Source of the DNA: Haemonchus contortus
Taxonomy: Eukaryota > Nematoda > Chromadorea > Rhabditida > Trichostrongylidae
Assembly (NCBI GenBank): GCA_000469685.2
Contig: LS997564.1
Span: forward strand, 10,011,591 to 10,075,590
Length of the DNA stretch: 64,000 bases
Reading direction: 5' to 3'
Shown here: positions 35,474 through 47,457 of the stretch, piece by piece
Layout: every line of letters begins with the position of its first letter
Position numbering within the stretch: the stretch's first letter is position 1
The notes under the pieces: model-generated
Told to the model about the DNA's origin: nothing
Databases searched by the model: none
The model's input: only the letters and a program-made list of their open reading frames with translations
Program-made: the position numbers and the translations under genes

Positions 35474-38400
35474 AAATGCCAAATACCGAGCTGCCAAGAG
35501 CATATGCACATCCGGCCAGTTCCAGTTCGTCTTCATCTTCAACTTCTTCAGAGAGCAGTGAATCATCACCAGATAGGTAAACGGTATGAGGAAGCAGGAA
35601 GGACCTCATAGAAATGTCAAAAATGTCTTCAGGCGGCGACGACGGAGGTTAACTTCGAGCTCGTCGACGACACCAGATTACAACAAAGCAGCGTGAGTTC
35701 CTATACTGCTAATCGTAGATCTTTAATATGATCTCATTGGACGAGCATGACTCTTGACGTAGATTTACATTCTAGGACTTCAGAGTGAGTTGTTCAGTTC
35801 AGAGTGTTCAGAGTTCCTGAAAGATATTGCAATGGCCTCTTCTTTTTTCATTTTTATAATACTGGCTTGTCACATGAATAATGTTTTTTTCATCTTAAAT
35901 TCTTCTCACAGGGCTTCACCATTTGGAATCCAGTTATGTACCATTTAGAAGATATTCATTTGTGCTACAGGTTCATGTAGCTACAGGTTCATGTATTTTA
36001 CATCATGGATGGTTATGGGTTAAGCTGAATTTTAGGCTTGAGAAATGGCAGATCCAGTCAAAAATATTAGCTGAAGTAAACTCGATTTCTTTTTCTGCAG
36101 GAAGAAATCAGCCAGTGATATACCATACTCAACTTTTACCTCCTACAAATATTTCACTGTTGAGCTTCTTAACAAGTTCGATTCTTTTTCCAAAATTGAT
36201 TTTTTCTTTGGAATTTGAAAGACCTTTAGCCTATTACATATTTACCACCGTTGGAGCTCCGCTCCGTTCCTTTACTCGCTTCCTCTCACTGTTGTACAGT
36301 CCTTTTTTATTTACTTATTGTGGATTTATAATATGTACTACTACTTGTAAGTAAACTACTACAAGACATACTAAACTAACTAATACTAATCTATATTAAC
36401 TCAGGAGGCAGCGACTATTGGAGAAAAGGGGTTGTCGGAAGCGCAGGCAGTCGAACGGTCATTATCGAACTGAATTACGACCAACATGTAAAAGCAAACG
36501 AAGACACGTTGATCCTCCTAAAGCTAAAATCAAATCATCATCATCAACGTCATCTTCAACATCGTCATCATCCTCTTCTGGATCAAATAGAAGCGATCTT
36601 CCCCGTAAAGCCCCTCTGCGTTCCAAGCCGTCTACGCAACGACCAGTAGCTGCTGTTCATGGCCAATCTGATAAGTACGTGTACTAAATCTGTTTGAACT
36701 CTAGTTTTCAGGCGAACTTTACGCTAATGGCTCATGTGCAGCTTTGAGAAGCAGACCTCTTCCTCCTTGCTGTTAAGGATTCAGTTTGTGGTCACTTTAT
36801 TGAGGACGACTGGGGGTTAGATCAGTCAGTGCGAACCCTTTCACTGGACAGTAGCTTTTTTCACTAGCTCTCCACAGCCGACGTTGATTAATAACAATGA
36901 GGAATTTCTCTCAGGGTCTCAGGGGACGGCAAAAAAATCAACTGATTTCGCGAGGTGAAAAAATTGATTAAAGGCACAGTTCACCATGATTTAATGGGCG
37001 GGAACGTCAATGGCTTCCCCGCCTCTCGATCGATTCACGTCAGACGAGTGTCGAGACAGTACAGATTGCAACTATTCGTTCCAGGACCCACACACAATAA
37101 GCTGATCGCCGAGTGATGAGGCAGTGTTTTTCCCCCATTCTTTTTTCCTCTGATATTCTTCTTCTGCCGCGACCCCCTATTTAATTTCCCACTCCTAGAG
37201 GCTGAAAAAGGTGAGCTACTTTTGCTGTTACTAGGCTTTTGTCTACTTATGCTCATAAGTGAATGAACTTTTGCTTACCATAGTCTGTTATTCGTACCAG
37301 GACCCGCACGTACGCAGTGAGACACATTGTATAGCTCGTCGGAACGCCCCACTCTTTTTCATTTTTCTGCTTTCATTCTCGTCCAGTCACCTTTTTAACG
37401 GTTTTTTGAAGCCTTTTTCACTTTGAAAACACTAATTCGCGCAGTTACTTCACCTTCACCGCACTATTTTCGATCTTGTATTCCATTTTTCATCATAATC
37501 TCGATTACTCAAATTATCATGAACTGTGCCTTTGAAAAGCAGATGATGATCCTAGTGTCAGCTGCTTCCCAAAGACAGCAAGAAGTGTTCTTACCTTAGT
37601 TGATCGAGCTCTCTCCGCACCAAATCTCCTTAGCAGCGGATCGCCGGCATTTGTCCCCCTCGCCCGATTCACGCTCTCGTACGCTAACTTCCTTAAGGCA
37701 TGATGCTTTCGAACCTCTTTGAGCTCCTTCCGGCAGGAATCTATTTCCTATTAAGCTACTCCAAGTGCTGCTTTCAGAGGCGAAAGATTCTATTCCCCGA
37801 AACCAGTTTCCGGCCAATCTGATCGTCCGACATTCAACTGTAAATGTGGAGAAAGATACGGTTCGCGGAAGGTGAGTGCTTGATGTAGTCAGGGAATTCC
37901 CTCACAAACATAGCCTGAGCATGGCCTCATCCAGAAAACCATGCTTCTCTTCCATCAGCGTACCATTCCCTACGATTTTTAGGCTCTCATACATCATACC
38001 ATTCAAAATCATGAAGCTGACGTACCGTGCTTCGCATGTAATCAGGTTCGATGCACTTTTTTGATTCACTAGCAAGTGCATGGGCAAGAATGTAAGCCTT
38101 GGATGTAGATCATGCCGTACTATTTCCAGGCAATACCGTCCCTTTCGGAGCTATCGGACCATATCAAAAGCAAACACGAAAAAGCTCTTATTGTATGTGT
38201 CTATTGCAAGGTGATCGCATGCACCTCATCAATCGTTATTAGCTTTAATAGTTCCATTTCCAATTTTTATTTCATTATTTCAGTCCGTTTTCGGCAAAGC
38301 CAATGATATGACAGAAAATCAATGGAAAAGGCTCAAGACACATATGTATGGGGTGAGTCGTTTTGTGGACGCTGTATGTATGAGGGCGCGTCCTGAAGCG

Positions 38401-38836
38401 GGCTAGATCTAGATATATCGGTAGCCAACGTGAACTGATTTTTCGAGAAAAAATAGGAGCTGTAACTGATCAATCATTTAGAAGGTCAGGCAGTTCCACC
38501 CCCATTTGTGCGTGCTTTCTACGATCTAGATTAATATGATGCTGCTGTTAGGGTGTGCTTTCAGCAACCTTTAAAGACAAGTTTAGCTACGTAAGCGTCG
38601 TTTGAAAGCGCTGGAATGGAGTCACCAATCACGGAGTCTCTCCCTGGACCATTCCCTAAGACTACCCCACCTCTCCGGCCTAAGGGTTGCTTCAAGATTG
38701 GAGCGCATATGGCCTTAATGGTTATTTACTGGACTGACAATACCACATATGTTCATACTTTCCACATTTCAAGTTTTTCATGTCGTTCATCCTTCAGGAA
38801 CTTGTTTACGCAAAGCTTGCCGAAATGCAGGATTAA
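35474..38836 (+). CDS. Ser/Arg-rich protein with C-terminal zinc-finger-like domain
   Basis: Seven exons: 35474-35576 (ATG at 35476, two bases after a trans-splice-like acceptor), 35633-35692, 36405-36674, 37778-37871, 38130-38210, 38284-38352, 38798-38836 (TAA). Phases agree and the coding length, 714 bp, gives 237 residues. The N terminus has poly-Ser tracts and an Arg run (RRRRRL), then a basic middle (LLEKRGCRKRRQSNGH) and a second poly-Ser. The C terminus has CKCGERYGSRK ... SDHIKSKH and, later, CVYCKSVFG ... KRLKTHMYG, two Cys pairs followed by His residues, consistent with C2H2-type metal binding but with unusual spacing. A nuclear, nucleic-acid-binding role is inferred. I cannot name an orthologue. 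The third intron holds a 565-bp CACAGTTCACGATAA element. Confidence 0.82.
36969..37533. mobile_element. CACAGTTCACGATAA element, copy D
   Basis: Ends TTAAAGGCACAGTTCACCAT and AAATTATCATGAACTGTGCC, inverted and nearly identical, about 565 bp apart. The interior differs from that of copies B and C, though it shares fragments such as CCAGGACCC(A/G)CAC repeated inside itself. Intronic in the Ser/Arg-rich gene. Confidence 0.82.
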
Positions 38837-40714
38837 CTCAAAGTTCAACTACCTTCGATTCTCAATGAAGGATGAACAGCGTCAAATCAGCGCAGGGTTT
38901 TACCGACCCTCTGTGAAAATCTAGTATTTCATGTAAATCAGAAGCAGTCTTACCGTTCTGACAGCTGTTTATTCACGATACCGTTCAAAGTAGGAATTAT
39001 TCTGATGCTGAGAATATAGAGTCTAGTCACATCATCTAATGTACTAAATTAAGACTTGTTTCCATCATTTGACTGTACGGGTTCTATTTGTTCATTGTTA
39101 CTGCTTCAGCGGAAAAGTAAATCGTTAACCTTTACTATGTTGCGTTTGCATTCATTCGTTTGTAGCGTGGCCTTGAGAACTTTGATTTTGTTCAGAAACT
39201 GTTAATAAGCGGTATGGTGCTACGGCGTGCAATGGAGTTTTCTAGTGGAGGCAGAGGTTGGAGAAGCAACCAGGGTGGGTGTGTGCCTTTGGGTCTACTT
39301 TAGCGGCATCTCCCTTATCCGTCGTTCTTTTGTGCTGACATCATCTTCAAATGAGTAGAGGCACAACTCAAACAACAAACAATTGGACTGGAAAGTTGCA
39401 GTTGCTTGGAAAAGGTATGTATTTGGACGAGCTCTTCGAACGTGCGCGCCACTGCAGACAGCTGCCTGCAACTCGCTGCCTGCGGACAATTAAAGGGACC
39501 CGGTGAGAATGGTGCAACCTCTACGGGAGGTGGTCGTTCGGTGCCGTCCCTCGCATGCGCCGCTATTCCGACGCAATTTCTGAGCTAGAACTCGGTGAGA
39601 CGATGGCCAGGAGGGTGAATGGGTCAGGCGATTCACCCTCCTAACCATGCTAATCGACCAATCCACTGCCCATCTAGCTGATATACGGTCCCATCGGTGA
39701 CGCCACTACTATTAGGCGTCGAATCGCGAATCTACTGTATTCTGTCCATTTGCATCGATTAGCATGGTCGGGAGTTTGAGCCAGATGGACAAGTTGTTCA
39801 GCTCCCAAACCATGTCGAATGGGCCACGCCAAACGACATTCACCCGTTCGAATCACGCCCTATCTGGACCGCAACCCATTTGCTATCCATAGGGCCTCGG
39901 GCTCATCCCAGGAAAAAACCTCGGAAACCCATATTCGCCGCGAATTGTGTCTTGGAGAAGTTTTTTAGACTTTCACATTGCAGTTGTGACAAATAAAGGT
40001 CAGCTGTCAGTGTTTTCTGTACCTCTATACCAAAGAGCTAACATCTCAAAATACATCGGCAAGAAATTAAGTCACATAGCAAACGAAGGCTATTTAAAAT
40101 AAATTCGGGTGGAAAGACAAAAATCGGAAATAAACAACTTTCTATGTAACCAATAAACAAACAAAATATGTGGGACACGTGGTCAAGGCACTGTGCAAGA
40201 AGTTCAGCAAAGAGAACATAGGCTAGAATGTATGGTCGAGGAAGCGTACAAACAGGAATTCACAATTTGGTCATGGAAACTATGACACAATTAAGAGCTA
40301 ACCATAAATAGTCCAGGAATAAGGCACATCAATCGAGCACTCAGCATTGAGAAACAAATCAAATAACTCTTTGTACTGTTTACATATAGTCTCCTAAAAA
40401 AGTGAAGTAGGCCACGGTCATACTCAGCGAAACGCGTTCAGTTTTCACCACCCGGTAACGAAAGAAGGTCCGCATTGAGCAACTTGCAACTGGGACCAAA
40501 TCGACCCTACAATAAACGGTTTAGCCTATTATTATCCCCATGGAGCGTGGGCCGCCATACGCCGAATGTGGCCGCTACCTTTCCTGATCAAATACTAATT
40601 CAATTCGGATAACAGAAACTCCTTAAGGTGGACTTGCTCTTTGGAACCAAGAGCAACCAGCGTAGGAACATTGGCAAAGAATGAGAGACCAGATGAGTGA
40701 TTTCAAAATGTAGC
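38837..40714. other. Intergenic with decayed repeat at about 39.4 kb
   Basis: The part at 39412-39480 resembles 3688-3750. A weak inverted pair (CTAACCATGCTAATCGA near 39640 and TCGATTAGCATGGTCGG near 39755) suggests another old foldback. No gene supported. Confidence 0.35.
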
Positions 40715-43700
40715 CTATTCCGATTTCTTCTTCGCCGTTCGTTTAAGCTTTTTCGGTGACTTCGATGGTCGTCGAACGAGGAATGCTCCCAACATCCAGC
40801 CAATTACTGGGCAAACCTGAAAATAACCATTATTATCAGCACAAGGCCATGATCAGGGGGCCACCTGCTTGGCATTGATAAAACTGAGAAGTAACAATAT
40901 TGAAGGCGCAGTTCTCATAAAAATATTCCATGAAATTCTCCTTAGGCTTAGGATGAACCTGTGGCCTTCAAGGTTAGCACCTGCGACATTGTCGGGTCGA
41001 AAAACCTCGATAGGTCGTCATAAGGGCTCCGAAGCTGGTTTGGCCAAAGTACACATCCAAAAGTAGTCAGAATGACGGCCTTGTTGAGGCTGCCCCATTT
41101 ACAATGAAGCTTCAGGACGCCGACGAATAGTGTGCTTATGTGAGATAGACCCAGACGGCTGTGGACACAAATTCTCGTACGACCCCCTTTCTTGAGACTT
41201 TTTTTGGAGTTTTATGTTAAAATCCGCCGATTTTCGCGCTTTCTTCACCATTCTACATTATTCTGCACCATAATTTCCATTATTTCACTTAGATTGGAAA
41301 TTTCGGAGATATCGTGAACCGTGCTTTCAAGTGCTTTATTAGGAAGCGACCACATACCCAGTATAGCAGTATGAACCATTGAGCACTTAAACCATTACAT
41401 CCGAAGAATAGTGACGAAGCCACGACCGGATCCAAACCAGCGTCACCAATGAACAATATGGCTGCAAAAGTTTGTTTTTGAATGAGCTTTGTGTATGATC
41501 CAGTACAGTATACATGAAGTTCTTCCGAGACAATTCCATAAAGTAAGAGTAAATCAAAGGTGAGTGTACACCGCTGAAACGAAGGCTAGACGGAGAAGGT
41601 GCTGTGGTGTCCATTCCCAGTAAAGAATCGATTAGCCTAATAGGTAACCATAGATGTGTCTCCCTCCCCACCCATCCCTCTCCACCCTGCCTTTCTCCGC
41701 TTTCTCAGACAGTACCCTATGGCTGTATCCGCTAGAAAACCATCTTCCAGCTCCCTCAGACGAGTTGTAAAACAAGAGCTAAGCTTTCAACTGACGATCT
41801 ATTAAATCTTTTCACCTTTTTCCTACATTTTCGCCCACATACACATAGTGCATGAGCTCCCACTCCTTTTTTTGCGGGCGGTGGGTCGCATCGCAATTCG
41901 CCACTTCTCGCGTCCTCTACTCTCAATTTAGTAGTAAATGTCGCCTGGCCTCTGTCAAAGTCGCTCGAATGCAGCCAGGAGCTACTCTATTCGAGCATTC
42001 CAACTGTGGAACAAGAATTTTTCCCTCAGGTCTTCAGTAGATCGATTTCGTTTTTGAATTCTCTCCTACATACACCACACTACCTGTCCTGCTTTCTACC
42101 ACACAGAGTCATGTACTATTCACCAACTCAAAAATAACAATCACTCACCGAATGAAAATAGACTAGCAATAAACGCCGGTGCGAGATATTTGCCTATATT
42201 TGATGGTAGTCGTGGCAGTACCGATCGTATAACAAAACATCCTGTGACTTCGAAGGCAAGAGAGAATATGAAGTCCCGCTAAAAACCATTACTGCAGTAA
42301 TGTTTTTGACAAATAGCATATTCACGATAAAATTACCTGATGTGTAATAGTACACATATTCTGGCTATTAACAAACATTTCCATATGGGCTTGTGAATAC
42401 TGTAGGGAATGGAACCACAGCGTCCTGGCGATATGCCATGCGATAGATCCGCCAACGATTTCCGCCAGCAGAAACATCAGGAATCGAGATAACCTGAAAA
42501 CGCCACAGTGAAAACCCGCTATCACAACGCATGGTCACAGGTTCGAATCCCGAATCGGGGAGCACATCCATCAACCGTTACCAGTCCACGCCCAGACACT
42601 GTCACAAAAGCTGCCTACTGGAAGTACTCTCCAGAAAGCCTCTTACCAAGCCCACTAGCCTCGAACCATACCCTTGCATCAATCTCTGTTGAGATGGGAT
42701 TTCCGAGATTTCCTCCCAATGACATGTACCACCCCACTTTTACGCTGCAGTGGTTGCAATCAACAAATTCACGACGGCCTGGGAGTCAGCAACATCCCTA
42801 ATTGTAGTATATCCAATCAATCACGTCCCATAGCACTTGTGGAAAACTCTGCGCTGGAACAGTCACCTTCTGGCGAGTACACACCAAGATTTCCTGGGTT
42901 TTACAAGCCAAAAACCATTATTGACAAACATTTACCTCATTTCGCCATAGTAGAGCAATTCGATTGGCGATAGCGGTGTGCCATAGCTACCTCGTCCAGT
43001 TGAACTGAAAATGAATCCAAGCACTGATGTGACGATAAAAAACGATGACACGCCGTAGTGTTGTATAATGACAGCTGAAATAGAGCGACTTAAATCGTGT
43101 CAGAAATTTTTGTACTGAAAACGCGTATTGTCAGTGGGGAGTTATGTACACGACTCTGTGTCTTTATTTAAAAATCAACGGTCATTCTTACCTCTACGAT
43201 GGCCTCTTCTGTTCCATGTGGCTTGGGAAGAACATCAATGGGGAAAGCAGGATGGTCGTGGGAGCCCCACTCGCCCTACTAGAACGCTTACCTTTTCTGC
43301 GATTCTTCACAATAAGTATTCACCTAGAATATATTGGAGAAGACCAGCCTCCTGCTTTCATCCAGTTCTTCCAGTATAAGACAAAAACACCTCTGCTTCT
43401 GCGGTCTCAACTACATGATATTGTCCTGGCTCATACCCATTTTTCACTTTTCAAGACAGCAGCATGAGTAATGTGTCAAAACGTTCACCAGCCTCACTAG
43501 AACCATATGGTAGTGACCGGCAAGGTGCCACATACCAAACTCTCCTATTTCTTCCTTCTCGGTGTCGTGCCGTTGCTTCTTCGAACGTTCCGAAAGACTT
43601 GCTTCCCTTACGTCAAGGCAACTCCGGGAATAACAGAACATTGAAGCTCCTTGGACCTGAGCCACGTTAAATCCTTGAGTTTGTCGCAAGCATCAACATC

Positions 43701-44423
43701 TCAGAGCGCCCTCATCGTTTATCCACATATCCTTTGCTAACACCAACCTACTTGTATTACCCTACCCACGGCTCCAGGTTGCGTGAGTGTCCGAATTTTC
43801 CAGTTAGTGTCACATGAAAAAAAGTGGCTACAGAGTGTGTGTTGGAGGTCGCTGTGTCGACGTGTCGGAGTGTCGTTGTGTCGGTTTGTCGGTATGCCAG
43901 TTTGCCGGTGTGTCGGTATGTCCGTGTGTCGGTATGTCGGTTGTCGGTAGGTCGGCCCATCGGTATGTCGGTATGTCGGGGTGTCGGTGTTTGTGTGTGT
44001 ATGTGTGTGTTTGTTTGTTGGTTTGCTTTACAACAAGAAGTTATGAAAGTCAGCTACAAGAACCCCTTTCTTTTGTTCTCTTACAATTGAAATTTTAGCT
44101 GTTCTTTCTTAAAATCGCACATCATAGATCGTTTTCCCTTTTTATCACTCCAATCACTCTCTTGCAAAAGATGGCCAAAATCAAGCATCAACAACAGATT
44201 ATTAATCATTAAGAATTTCAATAACGAGCCACATACCATTCTCGAAGACACAAGTGCAAATTTGTGCCGTTCCGATCACTTCTATGAGAAATCGATGAAA
44301 TGATGACTTTTTCGCGATCGTTCTGTCAAGTATTCGTCGAGACAGTTCAGCGGTACCCAACACTGTTCCATAGTAACACACAGCTGCCAACAATGGCCCA
44401 GCTGAGGTTAAGTCGGGCATTCT
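40715..44423 (-). CDS. Unorthodox aquaporin, AQP11-like
   Basis: Membrane channel of the superaquaporin (AQP11/12) branch, often in intracellular membranes. Six exons, high to low: 44237-44423 (ATG at 44420 behind TTTTTCAG, a spliced-leader-type acceptor), 42936-43074, 42337-42493, 42149-42278, 41358-41461, 40715-40816 (TAG). All phases agree; 816 bp, 271 residues. Hydrophobic spans: GPLLAAVCYYGTVLG; IEVIGTAQICTCVFENG (close to the AQP11 ELCSC-type helix); SSFFIVTSVLGFIFS; LMFLLAEIVGGSIAW; APAFIASLFSFG; WFILLYWVCPVIGWMLGAF. The two pore loops read GTPLSPIELLYYG and GDAGLDPVVASSLFFGC, so the NPA motifs appear as TPL and DPV. A basic C-terminal tail (KKLKRTAKKKSE) resembles an ER-retention-type end. 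Two repeats sit in its introns. Water transport is not assured given the motif changes. Confidence 0.87.
40901..41330. mobile_element. CACAGTTCACGATAA element, copy E
   Basis: Ends TGAAGGCGCAGTTCTCATAA and ATATCGTGAACCGTGCTTTC are degraded inverted repeats. The interior matches copy F (GTCATAAGGGCTCCGAAGC, GACGGCCTTGTTGAGG, CAGACGGC). It lies in the last intron of the aquaporin gene. Confidence 0.75.
42517..42563 (+). repeat. SINE head fragment
   Basis: CGCTATCACAACGCATGGTC followed by ACAGGTTCGAATCCC is the head of the SINE-like family; the body is missing. Intronic in the aquaporin gene. Confidence 0.6.
43850..44005. repeat. Minisatellite of about 8 bp (TGTCGGTR)
   Basis: Degenerate tandem array of units such as TGTCGGTA, TGTCCGTG and TGTCGGTT, running into a GT-rich tail. 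Open frames here (Cys/Val/Ser-rich) are artefacts of the repeat. It lies in the first aquaporin intron. Confidence 0.85.
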
Positions 44424-47206
44424 CTGAAAAATAGGAGAAATATGTCGACTTGTTCGAGTACAACGAAGTACAACGAGCACTACGAGGATAATGAAGCGAG
44501 TCAAATAGCCGCAAATAAGGAATTCACGATCAAAAGCCTAATCACCGTTCATAACACACACACACAACGTTGGCTCCGAGCATGCTTCCCAGTGGATAGT
44601 GATCTGGGAGCTACCGCTGTTTGGTAACCCATCTATAGAAAACGATGGAAATTAACAGAAAATGCCCAAAATCCGTCAAATTTTTTAGCCATTCGCCTCC
44701 TCATACAAGCGATATTGACAAATTGTAGTTATTTCCATTTTTTCACTTCTGTACTGATCAAGGTTATCGCAAACAAGTTCCAAGGAACTGCTCAAATCCT
44801 ATGAAGATTCTCTTCTATCGGACCTGACCCGTTTGGGGAAGGGCAGGGGCCAGTGTATAGATGGGATTTGATATAGCGCGGACATGATATTTCTCCTGTA
44901 AATAGACCAGTTAGAAGAACACTGTGAAGATGGACGAGATGTCTTTTCGCAATTTCTCATTCTATTCAGAAAAGGGTAATTCTGGGTAAGACTATGGAAG
45001 ACTATTGAACGAATAAAGACAAGCAAGGATTCAGTAAAATCTGATATTCCAAGGTGCTAATAGCCGGAATTTCATGTACCACAATTCAAATGCAATATAG
45101 AGAACAAAAACGTGACTGGCAACAGAATACTTCTCCACCCGTTCCACGTCTACAAGTTTTTTCTGCCATCTGTGTCAGTATGTGAACTGATAAGAAATGA
45201 CTTGTCAGAATTCCATGACTCTGCTCGCTGTTGTGCGAAGTGAAGAATCACCACACGAAAATTGTCTCTGATTTCTCTTTGAATTCTATTCAACAATAAT
45301 TTGACTTTCAGCCTTCCTAGGGAGACCTACAATTTTTTCCACCCCACCTACCCCCTCCCCCACCCCTTCCACAACCCACGAACTACGAACTCCCCCATCT
45401 CCTCACCCCCCCTCGCTCCCTTCCTCGTTCCCCCACCTCTGCACATAGCTACTGGACGTAGCCAAAAAGGGTATACCAGTGCAAATAAATATGGGGCTCA
45501 ACGCTTTGGAGTAAGCCATGTTTTCGATTCTCATTTCATATTGCCATAGTACTCGTTCACGTGCTGCTCAGGCCTGCATGTGCTCAAGGTAATGTTCTAT
45601 ATGTCCCGCCAACTTCGGATTAAACGAGTTTTTTTGATGGGATAGAATCCAGTCTGAGGTTCGACGTAAGTCGTAACCTGTAGGCCATTTATATATTTAC
45701 AGAAATAACCCAAAAATGGCTTCAGGAATGAGTCTAGGAAGAGATGGAGAAAGAAAGAGTGGGCATTTTGATCAATGGCCGGATTAAATCATAAACAATA
45801 AGTAATTTAAGTTTCAAAAAAGTGTCCAGGGTCGAAAAAATGTCGGAAAAAAATCCCTCGTGGAAGCCCTAATCACAAATATTGGAACATTATAAGCTGA
45901 AGGCTACAGGGGATATTTCCACTACGTTATCAGCTCTACGGATATTTCCACTATTCTCTAACCAGTGGACAAGAATTGGAAGGGTGAAGCTTTCAGTGAG
46001 TGGATAGACTGTTCTGTGATTGTGCAGAGCAAGAATTAGTAACTGTATGATCTTTGTCCATCCAGTGTTGGCTATTCGATGCGAGGCCCCGCTGTATTTC
46101 GGTGAACCCCTCATTGACTCTGTGACGGTTTTCTTTTTCAGGTCAACCGAGTCTTTATGCTTCTTCATGAAAATTAAATATTACGAATGCATGCTTCGAC
46201 AATAATACGAATGCAGCGAGAGGAAACGTATTCAGTCGACGGCCAGACTTTTATTTAATGCACTGACAGCGGAAATTGTTTAGGATTCCAGAAGAAATAA
46301 AATACGTAGCGCACTTCGAGCAGTTGATTGGCCACGGAGTAGTTAAACGAGGAAATTAATAGGACGAACAACCGATGTAGCCCTACCGTGACATGGAATT
46401 GGAAATGAAATGTACTGTAAAGAATGATAAGTATGTCTGGTGCACGTTAGAGAACCGTGGACGAAAGAACGACAGTCTGTGAATGCGAGTGATTCGAAAG
46501 GAACGATAATCGATGACTTACTGCCATATAAGTACTGTGGATGACAACAAGGTTTTGGAGAAGGAAACCAAGGCTGTCATAGGTTGATAGCACTGATAAG
46601 CCGTCCAAAGTGATATCAACGGCAAGGACGAGACGGCAGTGACATCACGATGGTCAGAAAAGACCAAAACTCTGTCAACGAGAAAGCGAGACTGATAAGA
46701 CCCGGTGAAGTACCAATGGGTTGTTAGTGGTGGAGGCAAAATCGATGTCTATCGCCAAATGAGATCTCGCCCTTCAATTTCCTGAAGATTGGATTTGTGG
46801 CGTACTCCGGAAGAGCTGGTCCGCCCCAGTCATTTGGGTCATTCTACGTATATAGCGGTAATTTGAAATCCTGGTATGGGCGGATAGATCTGTAATGTGA
46901 AGCTGTGGCTCTGATGATTCAAATAAATATTACTATAATAACAAACATCCTACTGTATACGACCAGAAATTCACAGCCCCTGTTCCTGTAGACCTATATA
47001 GCTTCATGGCTGGATAGCGGCTGAAGGGGAGCATTGATAAGTAGCAGGTGAAGACCACTCCTCTCCCACCCATCCCTCTACCCCCTTGTTAAAAGCCGGA
47101 GTCTGGGCGAAATGACCACTACCTGAGTTGTGTGCTACAGCTAAATATGTGAGCCCGATACGTAGTATGATAGGAAGGATAAAGTCTTTGGTCGGTAATC
47201 ACAATC
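44424..47206. other. Upstream of the aquaporin gene; otherwise unassigned
   Basis: Contains the presumed promoter of the aquaporin gene, a C-rich tract (45340-45440) and short open frames without motif. No host gene or repeat family recognised. Confidence 0.35.
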
Positions 47207-47457
47207 GTCTGAGGGATGCGCCGCGCATACGACTTTCGTTCAGCATCGTAGTGGCGTATTTAATACATGTGTGGCCTATACAATGACTTGCGGTGGTCAG
47301 CCGATGTCAAATCAGTGCCTTTATCCTCCCAGACAAGACTAACATCAATTGACCGACCCCGGAGAGATGGAAGACTTGATTGGCCTAGACGGATATCGAT
47401 CCGTAATCCGAACCCGTGACCATGCGTGCGTGAACAGCGCCACTTGCCACTACACCA
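47207..47457 (-). repeat. SINE-like tRNA-headed repeat, nearly complete
   Basis: Reverse orientation: GAGGGATGCGCC tail, GTGGCCTATACAATGACTTG, CCCAGACAAGAC, CGGATATCGATCC, then the head ATCCGAACCCGTGACCATGC and GCCACTTGCCACTACACC. Confidence 0.8.

Noticed and set aside
42508..43467. Open frames on the + strand at 42.5-43.5 kb
   Set aside because: They lie antisense to the aquaporin gene, over its introns and a SINE fragment.
43850..44005. Possible telomere-like array
   Set aside because: The unit (TGTCGGTR) is not the nematode TTAGGC repeat, and the array is internal and degenerate.
43814..44098. Cys/Val-rich open frames in two frames
   Set aside because: Artefacts of the TGTCGGTR minisatellite, and within an intron of the aquaporin gene.
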